Positions 7,323 to 14,579 of a DNA stretch of 17,295 nucleotides are shown one piece after another; position 1 is the stretch's first letter, and each line of letters begins with the position of its first letter. The stretch covers positions 1-17,295 of the forward strand of contig USKN01000017.1 of NCBI GenBank assembly GCA_900555295.1. The letters are read 5' to 3'. The stretch comes from an uncultured Eubacteriales bacterium. Lineage in GTDB: Bacteria > Bacillota > Clostridia > UMGS1810. The position numbers were made by a program, and so were the translations under genes. The notes under the pieces are model-generated. The model was given only the letters and a program-made list of their open reading frames with translations, searched no databases and was not told where the DNA came from.

Positions 7323-8453
7323 ATGTTTAAAATATTAGCAACAGATAAAAAAGCAAGACGCGGAGAGTTTACAACAGTGCACGGTACGGTTCAGACACCT
7401 GTTTTTATGAATGTAGGAACACTCGGTGCAATAAAGGGAGCTGTATCGACAATTGACCTCAATGAAGTAGGCTGTCAGATAGAGCTTTCAAACACATATC
7501 ACCTGCACGTACGCCCGGGCGATGATGTTGTATATGATGTTGGCGGACTTCATAAATTTATTAATTGGAATAAACCAATACTTACCGACAGCGGCGGATT
7601 TCAGGTATTTTCGCTTGCCAAACTGCGTCAAATTAAAGAAGAGGGTGTGTATTTTAATTCGCACGTAGACGGAAAAAAAATATTTATGGGACCCGAGCAA
7701 AGTATGCAAATTCAATCAAACCTTGCGTCAACAATTGCAATGGCGTTTGATGAATGTGTTGCCCTCCCCGCCAAATACGAGTATGCAAAAGAGTCGCACG
7801 AGCGCACAATACGTTGGCTGGAGCGCTGCAACGCCGAAATGAAAAGGCTTAATTCATTGGATAGAACAATAAATAAAAAACAAATGCTGTTTGGAATAAA
7901 TCAAGGTGCAACATTTAAAGATTTAAGAATAGACAATATGAAAAAAATAGCAAAACTTGACCTTGACGGATATGCAATAGGCGGTCTTGCTGTAGGTGAA
8001 ACACATCAAGAAATGTATGATACAATAGATGCGGTTATCCCCTATGCCCCCGAAAACAAACCAAGATATTTAATGGGTGTGGGCACTCCCGAAAATATTC
8101 TTGAAAGTGTTGACCGTGGAATAGACTTTTTTGATTGTGTAATTGCAAGCCGAAATGCCCGTCACTGCAACCTGTTTACCGAAAAAGGATATATGAATTT
8201 AAAAAACGAAAAGTATATTCGTGATATGAGGCCCATTGACCCCGATTGTCAATGTCCCGCCTGCAAAAATTATTCAAGAGCATATATTCGCCATTTGTTT
8301 AAAGCAAAAGAAATGCTTGCAATGCGTTTATGCGTTCTTCATAATTTATACTTTTATAACAATATGATGACGCAAATTCGGGAAGCAATAGAAAATAAAT
8401 GCTATAAACAGTTTAAAGCCGAAAAAATAGAAAAGTATTCGCGCAGACTGTAA
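7323..8453 (+). CDS. tgt: tRNA-guanine transglycosylase
   Basis: Tgt exchanges guanine-34 of the Asp, Asn, His and Tyr tRNAs for preQ1, the substrate for QueA. The 376-residue length is typical. Asp89 lies in TDSGGFQVF and the nucleophile Asp271 in DCVIASRNARH. GGLAVGE is at 220-226. Zinc ligands Cys309, Cys311, Cys314 and His340 are all present. The usual DCVxPTRxAR-x-G segment is altered here: Pro and Thr become Ala275 and Ser276, and the Gly after the arginine pair is Cys282; catalytic residues are kept. The ribosome binding site (AAAGG) is about 7 nt upstream. It ends the SpoIID-queA-tgt unit before the hairpin at 8467-8504. Confidence 0.96.
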   Translation: MFKILATDKKARRGEFTTVHGTVQTPVFMNVGTLGAIKGAVSTIDLNEVGCQIELSNTYHLHVRPGDDVVYDVGGLHKFINWNKPILTDSGGFQVFSLAKLRQIKEEGVYFNSHVDGKKIFMGPEQSMQIQSNLASTIAMAFDECVALPAKYEYAKESHERTIRWLERCNAEMKRLNSLDRTINKKQMLFGINQGATFKDLRIDNMKKIAKLDLDGYAIGGLAVGETHQEMYDTIDAVIPYAPENKPRYLMGVGTPENILESVDRGIDFFDCVIASRNARHCNLFTEKGYMNLKNEKYIRDMRPIDPDCQCPACKNYSRAYIRHLFKAKEMLAMRLCVLHNLYFYNNMMTQIREAIENKCYKQFKAEKIEKYSRRL

Positions 8454-8466
8454 CAAATATATTAAT

Positions 8467-8504
8467 CGGGCGTGCGGCAAAGTATTAAAATTGCCGCACG
8501 CCCG
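8467..8504. terminator. Perfect 14-bp hairpin terminator after tgt
   Basis: CGGGCGTGCGGCAA (8467-8480) pairs perfectly with 8491-8504 around a 10-nt loop. It lies 14 nt after the tgt stop and also 3' of the minus-strand metallopeptidase remnant, so it can end both transcripts. The T-run is weak (TATTTATT). Its right arm and the sequence after it (CCGCACGCCC, R, TATTT) recur at 11496-11511. Confidence 0.75.
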
Positions 8505-8539
8505 TATTTATTGAAAAGAAATCTTTGTATTGTCACAGT

Positions 8540-8848
8540 TTACTGCAGTATTATTGATTTGAGTTTGTGCCTGCGCACATTCCAATCGGGTATTACTTTT
8601 GAAAGCTCCGTATAAAACTTTTTTGAATGGTTTGGCACCAAAAAATGTGTAAATTCGTGTGCCGCAACATACTCAATACATTCGTAAGGTACATACATAA
8701 GATTTGTATTAAAAGTTAAAACTTTCTTTTTTGTATGACAGCTGCCCCATTGTGATATCATACGTTTGAATTTTATAACCGGATATTTAATTCCCACTTT
8801 TTTAAAGTACGGATACAAGTTATTACATATTACTCTACAATGCCGCAA
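8540..8848 (-). pseudogene. C-terminal remnant of YgjP/DUF45-type metallopeptidase
   Basis: The open frame encodes 102 residues matching the C-terminal zinc-binding half of the YgjP-like (DUF45, SprT-related) metallopeptidase family: WGSC (34-37), the zinc motif HEFTH (64-68), then NHSKKFY with His74 as third ligand. Intact members are about 230 residues or more, so the N-terminal half is missing. The frame opens with a TTG that has no convincing ribosome binding site, and an in-frame TAA lies 24-27 nt further upstream. Homology runs out near the first ten residues, exactly where the plus-strand LysR remnant begins. I therefore call it a truncated pseudogene. A functional minimal peptidase started from TTG is possible but unlikely. 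Confidence 0.75.
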
Positions 8849-9048
8849 TAATGGCGAGCAAAAAAATGGGAGTTATACTCTCAATTGAACTTTAAAGTAA
8901 GTTTAAAGATTAAAAATTTGTTCCTCTTGCGCCGCCCATTGAATTTGGCCCTGTTTTGGTGTGGAAGAAAAAACAAATTCAATCAGCGGTTTCGCTTGCA
9001 TTTGTAGATTTTGCAAAAGATTATATAAAAACAATTACTGCGTTTTAA
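8821..9048 (+). pseudogene. C-terminal remnant of LysR-family transcriptional regulator
   Basis: In one reading frame from about 8821 to the TAA at 9046-9048 the translation reads like the end of a LysR effector domain. MASKKMGVILSIEL (from 8851) matches the usual 'glycine-hydrophobic-LP' strand. PLAPPIEFGPVLVWKKK follows, and then a final helix SLAFVDFAKDYI. Two in-frame TAA codons (8893-8895 and 8911-8913) interrupt this otherwise continuous frame, and the DNA-binding N-terminus is absent. The remnant is therefore dead. It sits head to head with the metallopeptidase remnant. Its exact left edge cannot be fixed, because both frames remain open over 8821-8848. Confidence 0.65.
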
Positions 9049-9050
9049 TT

Positions 9051-9091
9051 ATTAAAGGACTGCTGTTTTAATATAACCGCAGTCCTTTAAT
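9051..9091. terminator. Bidirectional hairpin terminator
   Basis: ATTAAAGGACTGC (9051-9063) pairs perfectly over 13 bp with 9079-9091, around a 15-nt loop. It lies 2 nt after the LysR remnant stop and 15 nt past the oxidoreductase stop on the minus strand. AT-rich ends (TTTAATTAAT on plus, TTTAATAATT on minus) give short U-runs both ways. Confidence 0.7.
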
Positions 9092-9106
9092 TAATATGTT
9101 ATTAAA

Positions 9107-10408
9107 CTATATATTCTCGATATTCTCGGCAACTTTATAATCGTGGCTCATATCCGAATAATTATCTTTTTGTTTATACGTAAGTCTTTCCCAATCCGAC
9201 GGTGCAGTGCCAAAATCAGGTATGTCCATAAGCAAACCGTCTTTAAGGGCCGATTCGTGCGCAATAAGTCCCGGTATCATATAACGTGCTGCCTCCCAGG
9301 CATTGTTTGGCGGAAGCTTATCCTCCGTTACGGCACGAACAAAGTCGTCAACCAAGAACGGATGCGAGTTATAATGGCTGAAATTGGGAGTGTTTTTCAT
9401 TATATCGGGGAGTCTGTCCCTGTTTTGAATAGGTGCAAATCCCTCAATATATTTAACCGATATCGGGTCGCGATGCATATCCATTGTACCGGCTTTAAGG
9501 TCTTTGTTATAATCTATTGTATTTACAAGGTGACCCACATCTTCAATGTACGGTTCTTTGCCGCTTGCAACGCCTATTTGATATGTATGGTTTGTAACCG
9601 AACACTCATATGCCGCTTTTTCGCCGTACATACAGGTAATATATGATGACGGCTTGTTTATTCCAACTCTGCGGAATTCGTTAATTCTTGCCACTCCGCC
9701 ACCCGACATTTGAAAAATTGCCGTTTCGTTACTGAACGGATTTGCCCAATTATTTTTATTTTCGCCGTATATATTGTCCTCGTGATTATCGCGGTAACCC
9801 ATACACGATACTTTAAGTGCGTGCTGGTCGATTGCCGAAAACAACATAGATATTGAATGTGTGGGGTAAAACATTGGCGGAATACCTGCAACTCTTCTCC
9901 AATTAGGTCCGCCCGTATGCTTAAAACTCTCATACATTTCGCAAATATCGTGATAATATTGCGACTCGCCGTATACAAACTTACCCATTTCGCCGGTTTT
10001 ATATTTTTCACGGCAGAATATTGCGCAAGGATAATAATAGCAGGTTTCGCCCATCATATAAATAAGATGTGTTTTCTTAACCAAATCTATTATTTTTTCA
10101 ATTTCTTCAATTGTACAGCCAATAGGTACAGCACTGTACACGTGTTTTCCCATTTCAAGTGCTTTAACTATCATAGGTCCGTGGAGATGGCGCTGTGTAA
10201 ATATTCCTATTGAATCTACATCGGGCGCATTTTGAAGCAAATCTTCAAACGAATTAAAACCTCTTTTAATACCGTGTTTTTGCATCGATATCTTTACTCT
10301 GTCACTGTCCAAATCGGCAACTACAACTTCTTCAACATCGGGATGAAGTTTAAAAAGCCGTACAAAGTCATCGGAAAAATAGCCTAATCCCACTATACCA
10401 ATTTTCAT
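9107..10408 (-). CDS. Gfo/Idh/MocA-family NAD(P)-dependent oxidoreductase
   Basis: This family oxidises or reduces hydroxyl groups of sugars, polyols and inositols with NAD(P). Although the frame opens at 10450, GGAGGTAATATT directly precedes the ATG at 10408, giving 433 residues. The N-terminal Rossmann motif is GIVGLGYFSDDF (4-15), and an acidic residue after the second strand (VADLDSDR) suits an NAD preference. The conserved EKP motif that normally carries a catalytic lysine reads SAVP (92-95). An active-site candidate His184 lies in YPTHS (181-185), after GGPNWRR (166-172). The protein is longer than simple dehydrogenases (about 340 residues), like uncharacterised carbohydrate-linked members. 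It is divergent from an AraC regulator that probably controls it. The substrate is unknown. Confidence 0.88.
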   Translation of the reverse strand: MKIGIVGLGYFSDDFVRLFKLHPDVEEVVVADLDSDRVKISMQKHGIKRGFNSFEDLLQNAPDVDSIGIFTQRHLHGPMIVKALEMGKHVYSAVPIGCTIEEIEKIIDLVKKTHLIYMMGETCYYYPCAIFCREKYKTGEMGKFVYGESQYYHDICEMYESFKHTGGPNWRRVAGIPPMFYPTHSISMLFSAIDQHALKVSCMGYRDNHEDNIYGENKNNWANPFSNETAIFQMSGGGVARINEFRRVGINKPSSYITCMYGEKAAYECSVTNHTYQIGVASGKEPYIEDVGHLVNTIDYNKDLKAGTMDMHRDPISVKYIEGFAPIQNRDRLPDIMKNTPNFSHYNSHPFLVDDFVRAVTEDKLPPNNAWEAARYMIPGLIAHESALKDGLLMDIPDFGTAPSDWERLTYKQKDNYSDMSHDYKVAENIENI

Positions 10409-10452
10409 AATATTACCTCCCAAATAATTCTTTTGTAAATTGTAACACATTT

Positions 10453-10476
10453 ATTTGAAAATAGCTATTTACAAAT
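10453..10476. promoter_or_regulatory. Near-perfect 24-bp palindrome, candidate operator
   Basis: Between the divergent oxidoreductase and AraC genes, ATTTG-a-AAATAG (10453-10464) mirrors CTATTT-a-CAAAT (10465-10476). Eleven of twelve base pairs match; only the a/a pair at positions 6 and 19 fails. It covers the -35 of the AraC promoter (10468-10473) and lies 45 nt upstream of the oxidoreductase start. It could serve as an operator for both genes. Confidence 0.6.
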
Positions 10477-10496
10477 CAACTCTTTTATTGTACAAT
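10468..10496 (+). promoter_or_regulatory. Promoter of AraC-family gene
   Basis: TTTACA (10468-10473) and TACAAT (10491-10496) are separated by 17 nt, about 31 nt upstream of the ATG. An overlapping TATAAT at 10496-10501 would need a 22-nt spacer and is less likely. The -35 lies inside the 24-bp palindrome. Confidence 0.5.
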
Positions 10497-10527
10497 ATAA
10501 TCACATATAGAATTGGAGGGCGGTAAT

Positions 10528-11322
10528 ATGAGCGATTTTTTTGTAAAAATAAACGATTTTGTAAACACACGTAATTTTGGGGTTTATTCATCAATTGTAA
10601 ATCCGCCCGACGCTTGCGTTTGCCGTTCAGGAGACAAACCGTTTTGCAGGTTTTTTTATGTAAAAAAGGGGTGCATTGTATTTAACGAAAATACAGAGGG
10701 CGAAATACGCGTACCGCAAGGATATATTGCATATTTGCCAAACAATATAACATATAAATCAAAATGGGAAACCTTTTCAAAAGGCGAATATATATCGGTT
10801 AATTTTATATCCGATGACCGCTATATAAGCCTACCTCATAAAATTACAATTGCCGCATACGATAAAAACGGTTATTACCTCGAAACATTTACAAAGCTTT
10901 ACAATGTATGGCTTGACGGCGGCCCGGGTTATAAACTTGAAATATTGTCCGAAATATACCGCATAATATACAGTTTGTTTAACGATAATTTGTACAAAAT
11001 GATTAAAAGCAAGCACTCCGCAATATACAAAGGCATAATGTATCTCGAAAACCATTATCTTGAAGATACCGAACCGCGAAAGCTTGCCGAAATGTGTAAT
11101 GTAAGCGAAAGCACTTTCAGACGTTTGTTTAAAAAATACAAGCAAATGTCACCCGTTACATACAAAAATTACCTGCGTATAAAAAAGGCAACCGATTTGC
11201 TCAAAAGCGGAGAATACAATGTAACCGAGGCGGCAAATGCGGTAAATCTGCCCGATTTGTGTTATTTTTATAAACTGTTTAAAAAATTTTATAATTGCTC
11301 TCCCAAAAAATTTATACCGTAA
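10528..11322 (+). CDS. AraC-family transcriptional regulator
   Basis: This 264-residue protein has an N-terminal cupin-like sensor region (about 1-100, with GCIVFNENTEGEIRVPQG resembling the ligand-pocket strands). A C-terminal AraC/XylS DNA-binding domain follows (about 165-264). The first helix-turn-helix is LAEMCNVSESTFRRLFKKY (186-204) and the second covers about 231-253. The end, CSPKKFI, is the usual family signature near the C-terminus. An earlier in-frame TTG at 10513 is part of the ribosome binding site (GGAGGGCGG), so the ATG at 10528 is the start. It diverges from the Gfo/Idh/MocA oxidoreductase, its probable target. The ligand is unknown; a sugar or sugar acid is inferred from the neighbour. 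Confidence 0.92.
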   Translation: MSDFFVKINDFVNTRNFGVYSSIVNPPDACVCRSGDKPFCRFFYVKKGCIVFNENTEGEIRVPQGYIAYLPNNITYKSKWETFSKGEYISVNFISDDRYISLPHKITIAAYDKNGYYLETFTKLYNVWLDGGPGYKLEILSEIYRIIYSLFNDNLYKMIKSKHSAIYKGIMYLENHYLEDTEPRKLAEMCNVSESTFRRLFKKYKQMSPVTYKNYLRIKKATDLLKSGEYNVTEAANAVNLPDLCYFYKLFKKFYNCSPKKFIP

Positions 11323-11398
11323 TAATTATTTAAATTTATAAAGTTTTAACCTTTTTATAACATAGGAGTGAATTTTACAAACTTTAAATAAAAAACGC

Positions 11399-11471
11399 TT
11401 ATATACTCTGCGGATTTTAAATTACATTATAAAATGTATACAAGTATTTGGTGTAATGTTTTAATTTAAAA
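11399..11471. other. AT-rich intergenic region with bulged hairpin
   Basis: Between the convergent AraC and TrxB-like genes, 213 bp hold no gene that I can support. TTTTAAATTACATT (11415-11428) can pair with AATG (11455-11458) plus TAATTTAAAA (11462-11471), leaving a TTT bulge. A 13-bp string, TTATATACTCTGC at 11399-11411, is repeated at 11547-11559 inside the 3' end of the TrxB-like gene. Both may be chance in such AT-rich DNA. Confidence 0.35.
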
Positions 11472-11474
11472 AGA

Positions 11475-11503
11475 GTGTGCGGCATAAAAAAAGTACCGCA
11501 CGC
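11475..11503. terminator. Hairpin terminator between convergent genes
   Basis: GTGTGCGG (11475-11482) pairs with CCGCACGC (11496-11503) with one wobble, around a 13-nt loop containing seven A's. It serves the TrxB-like gene (minus) and probably the AraC gene (plus; T-run TATTTGAGCATTTTTT). The right arm and its flank resemble the hairpin at 8467-8504. Confidence 0.65.
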
Positions 11504-11535
11504 CCATATTTGAGCATTTTTTGAAAATGAAAAAA

Positions 11536-12444
11536 TTATAATTTCTTTATATACTCTGCCGCGGAAAGAGCCGCCAAAGTACCGTCGGACGCGGCAGTTG
11601 TAAGCTGTTTGACTTTTGACAAACGACAGTCGCCCGCGGCAAAAATACCGTTTACGGATGTTTGCATATTTGAGTCGGTTACGATGTATCCGTCTTTATT
11701 TTCAAGCAAATTAATTATCGGCCCCGTATCGGGTATTTTTCCTATTGCCACAAATAATGCGTCGGCATTTATTTCGGTTTTTGTACCGCTTTTGACATCT
11801 TTAACGGTAACGCCTGTTACAAAACTGCTGCCGTTTACACTTTCAACAACATTATTAAGCACATATTCAATATTGTTTTTTCCTTTCAGTGCATCGGTTA
11901 CAATGCTTTCGGCTCTAAACTCATTGCGCCGATGTATTAAATATACTTTTTTGCATATATCCGACAGATACAGCGTATCTTCAAGGGCACTGTTGCCGCC
12001 GCCCGCAACGCAAACCGTTTTATTTTTAAAAAACATACCGTCACATACGGCACAGTATGATACGCCGCGGCCCAAAAGCCTGTCCTCGCCTATAACATTG
12101 AGTTTTCTTCTTTTAACACCGATTGCAATAATTAATGCCCTTGCCGAATAAATTTTATCAGATGTTAAAACGTTAAAAATGCCTTGTTTAATTTCAAAGC
12201 TTTCCGCCCTGCGGTAAATAATTTTTGCGCCAAAACTTTGCGCCTGATTTAAAAGCTGTTTGCCAAATTCGGCTCCGCTTATTTTTGGCAATGCGGGGTA
12301 ATTTTCAACTTCGGGGGCGGATACAATTTGTCCGCCCGCATTTTTTGCCTCAAGCACCGCACAATGCATACCTGCACGTGCCAAATACATAGCCGCGGTA
12401 AGTCCCGCACAACCGCCGCCTGCAATTATAACATCATAATCCAT
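11536..12444 (-). CDS. Thioredoxin reductase-like flavoprotein
   Basis: This 302-residue protein has the full low-molecular-weight thioredoxin reductase layout. The FAD-binding GGGCAGLTAA (9-18) comes first, with Cys in place of the usual Pro of GxGPAG. The redox pair is Cys131-AV-Cys134 in CAVCDG. NADPH binding is shown by AGGGNSALED (147-156) and HRRNEFRA (171-178), the arginines favouring NADPH. The second FAD motif is GIFAAGDC (266-273). It would pass electrons from NADPH to thioredoxin or a related disulfide protein in the cytoplasm. The start lies 2 nt after the PTS gene's stop, and the AGAGG ribosome binding site sits in the end of that gene, so its translation depends on the PTS gene. 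No thioredoxin gene is nearby, so the partner is unknown; I leave the trxB symbol out for that reason. Confidence 0.9.
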   Translation of the reverse strand: MDYDVIIAGGGCAGLTAAMYLARAGMHCAVLEAKNAGGQIVSAPEVENYPALPKISGAEFGKQLLNQAQSFGAKIIYRRAESFEIKQGIFNVLTSDKIYSARALIIAIGVKRRKLNVIGEDRLLGRGVSYCAVCDGMFFKNKTVCVAGGGNSALEDTLYLSDICKKVYLIHRRNEFRAESIVTDALKGKNNIEYVLNNVVESVNGSSFVTGVTVKDVKSGTKTEINADALFVAIGKIPDTGPIINLLENKDGYIVTDSNMQTSVNGIFAAGDCRLSKVKQLTTAASDGTLAALSAAEYIKKL

Positions 12445-12446
12445 TT

Positions 12447-14471
12447 TTACCTCTTTAATTCAATAAGTTCTTCGCCCGATACAACCTGTTTTCCCGTACT
12501 CGGCAAAACATCGGCAAACTCGTCGGAATTACAAATTACAACAGGTGTTGTAATATCATACCCTGCTTTTTTTATTTCGTCCAAATTAAATTCTATAAGT
12601 TTATCACCTGTTTTAACACTGTCCCCTTCTTTTACGAGAACCTTAAAAAATTTACCGTTTAGCTTTACCGTATCAAAACCTATATGCATAAGAACCTGTG
12701 CGCCGAAATTAGCATTAATTCCTATTGCGTGTCCCGTTTCGGCGACATTGTCCACCACACCACCGCAAGGTGCAACAAGTATATTTGATGTTGGTATAAT
12801 TGCCGCACCTTTGCCGAGTACACCGCTTGCAAACGCTTCGTCTTTAACCGTATTAAGCAAAACGCTTCTGCCCGTAAGCGGCGACATTATAAAATGCGTA
12901 TCGTCTATTTTTACATTAAGATAGTTTTCAAGATTTGCCTTTATTACCGTAACGCGCGGTCCGTATATTACCTGAACACCGTTTCCGCTTACTACCACTC
13001 CTGCGGCACCGCTTTGTTTTAATACGGTTTGGTTAACCTTTAACGCGTCGCGTACCGTTATTCGTAATCGTGTTGCACAGCAATCAACATCGGAAATATT
13101 TTCTTTTCCGCCAAGCCCCTCAACAATAACCGCGCTTATTTTTTCGGAGTTCTTTTTAGCGTCGGTATCTTTTCGCGTATAGAGTTTGGTTTCCTCTCCG
13201 TCGTCTTCACGCCCCGGCGTTTTGTAGTTGAATTTTTGTATTAATAATTTGAACATAAAATAGTATATTACAAAATATATAAGCCCTACCCATACAATAT
13301 TTAACCAATTTGTTTTTGAATTTCCCTGAAGTACGCCAAAAAGTATAAGGTCTATAAGACCGCCTGAAAAAGTCATACCCACGCCAACATTTAATATGTG
13401 CATAAGCATATATGAAAGCCCCGCAAATATACAATGCACACCGTATAGGAGCGGTGCAACAAACAAAAAGGTAAATTCAAGCGGTTCGGTTATACCGGTA
13501 AGCATAGAAGTAAGCGCCGCCGAAAGCAAAAGACCGCCTGCCGTTTTCTTTTTATCGTCTTTGGCGCATTTATATATTGCAAGCGCCGCTCCCGGGAGTC
13601 CAAATATCATAAAGGGAAATTTACCAGCCATAAAACGTGTAGCCTCTACGCTGAAATGCGTAATGCCCGGTGTTGACAGTTCGGCAAAAAATATATTTTG
13701 CGCACCCTCTATAACCTTGCCGCCGATTTGCGCCGTACCGCCGAGCGCTGTTTGCCAAAAAGGCAAATAAAATACGTGATGAAGTCCAAACGGAATTAAC
13801 GCTCTTTCAAGTATACCATATATCCACGTGCCTATATATCCCGTTTTCATTACAAAACCGCCTAGAGCATTTATTCCGTTTTGTATCGGGGGCCATATAA
13901 AAAACATCAGTATACCAACAATTAGGTAAACCACACCCGAAATTATAGGAACAAATCGCGTACCGCCAAAGAATGATAAAACCTGCGGGAGTTCAATATT
14001 ATAGTATTTGTTATGAAGAGCCGCAACGCCAAGTCCCGTTATAATACCGCCGAAAACGCCGAGCTGCAGTGATGTCATACCCAAAACATCAACCGTTGAC
14101 CCGTTGGGCAGTTTTTCGCCGCTTACGCTTACAAGAGCCGCAATTGACGCGTGCATAATAAAAAACGCTATTGCACCGGCAAGTGCCGCCGTGTCTTTTT
14201 CGCGGCGCGCCATACCTATTGCAACGCCTATGGCAAAAATAAGAGGTAAATTGTTAAAAATAACCGAACCTGCGTCGTTTAGCACGGTAAGCACATTATA
14301 TGCCGCCGTACCCTCGCCCAAATAACGCGTAAGCCCGTATGTTTCCAAAAACGTGGCATTTGTAAAAGAGCCTCCTATTCCCAAAAACAAACCGGCAACA
14401 GGCAAAATAGCAATCGGAAGCATAAGCGAACGTCCCACTCGCTGAAGCACTCCGAAAATTTTATCTTTCAT
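12447..14471 (-). CDS. ptsG: PTS glucose-type transporter subunit EIICBA
   Basis: This membrane protein imports and phosphorylates a hexose, probably glucose, using phosphate from HPr. The 674 residues contain the whole EIIC-EIIB-EIIA chain. EIIC spans about 1-410 with many hydrophobic segments, including IPFGLHHVFYLPFW (226-239), GKFPFMIFGLP (283-293) and GITEPLEFTFLF (326-337), the PtsG-like forms. EIIB covers about 440-515 with the phosphorylated Cys465 in DCCATRLR. EIIA covers about 525-660 with His581 (TGHAIGI) and the active His596 in LMHIGFDTVKLNG. Glucose is the best guess; maltose or N-acetylglucosamine types share the fold. The start has GGAAGGG about 12 nt upstream, overlapping a hairpin arm. 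The TrxB-like gene follows almost directly. Confidence 0.93.
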   Translation of the reverse strand: MKDKIFGVLQRVGRSLMLPIAILPVAGLFLGIGGSFTNATFLETYGLTRYLGEGTAAYNVLTVLNDAGSVIFNNLPLIFAIGVAIGMARREKDTAALAGAIAFFIMHASIAALVSVSGEKLPNGSTVDVLGMTSLQLGVFGGIITGLGVAALHNKYYNIELPQVLSFFGGTRFVPIISGVVYLIVGILMFFIWPPIQNGINALGGFVMKTGYIGTWIYGILERALIPFGLHHVFYLPFWQTALGGTAQIGGKVIEGAQNIFFAELSTPGITHFSVEATRFMAGKFPFMIFGLPGAALAIYKCAKDDKKKTAGGLLLSAALTSMLTGITEPLEFTFLFVAPLLYGVHCIFAGLSYMLMHILNVGVGMTFSGGLIDLILFGVLQGNSKTNWLNIVWVGLIYFVIYYFMFKLLIQKFNYKTPGREDDGEETKLYTRKDTDAKKNSEKISAVIVEGLGGKENISDVDCCATRLRITVRDALKVNQTVLKQSGAAGVVVSGNGVQVIYGPRVTVIKANLENYLNVKIDDTHFIMSPLTGRSVLLNTVKDEAFASGVLGKGAAIIPTSNILVAPCGGVVDNVAETGHAIGINANFGAQVLMHIGFDTVKLNGKFFKVLVKEGDSVKTGDKLIEFNLDEIKKAGYDITTPVVICNSDEFADVLPSTGKQVVSGEELIELKR

Positions 14472-14488
14472 AATTATAAATCACCCTT

Positions 14489-14510
14489 CCGATATTAAAA
14501 ACTATATCGG
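14489..14510 (-). promoter_or_regulatory. Hairpin in ptsG leader touching the ribosome binding site
   Basis: CCGATAT (14489-14495) pairs perfectly with ATATCGG (14504-14510) around an 8-nt loop. In the ptsG transcript its 3' arm ends in the GG that begins the Shine-Dalgarno GGAAGGG, and a long A-run precedes it. It could limit translation or be an operator. Read from the plus strand it looks like a terminator (T-run at 14511-14530), but no plus-strand gene feeds it. Confidence 0.45.
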
Positions 14511-14556
14511 TTATTTTTTTCTTTTTTTTTAAATTTATACATTTTTAAATTGCAAT

Positions 14557-14579
14557 TTTATGCAGTATAATCGCATAAA
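14557..14579. promoter_or_regulatory. Inverted repeat over likely ptsG promoter
   Basis: TTTATGC (14557-14563) and GCATAAA (14573-14579) form a 7-N9-7 palindrome. It lies upstream of ptsG and encloses the minus-strand TATACT (14564-14569), a possible -10. The matching -35, TTAATA (14587-14592, 17-nt spacer), is poor, so the promoter is only tentative. The repeat could bind a sugar regulator; none is encoded nearby. Confidence 0.35.

Noticed and set aside
8851..8895. Small plus-strand ORF starting MASKKMGV
   Set aside because: It has no ribosome binding site, is 14 codons long, and is better explained as part of the interrupted LysR frame.
10831..11145. Long open frames opposite the AraC gene and others in the window
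   Set aside because: They lack ribosome binding sites and recognisable motifs and lie fully inside well-supported genes on the other strand.
11399..11559. 13-bp repeat shared with the 3' end of the TrxB-like gene, as a partial duplication
   Set aside because: Similarity stops at 13 bp on both sides, so chance in AT-rich DNA is as likely as duplication.
14489..14530. Plus-strand factor-independent terminator before the ABC operon
   Set aside because: The stem and T-run look right on the plus strand, but no plus-strand gene ends upstream; a ptsG leader role is more sensible.
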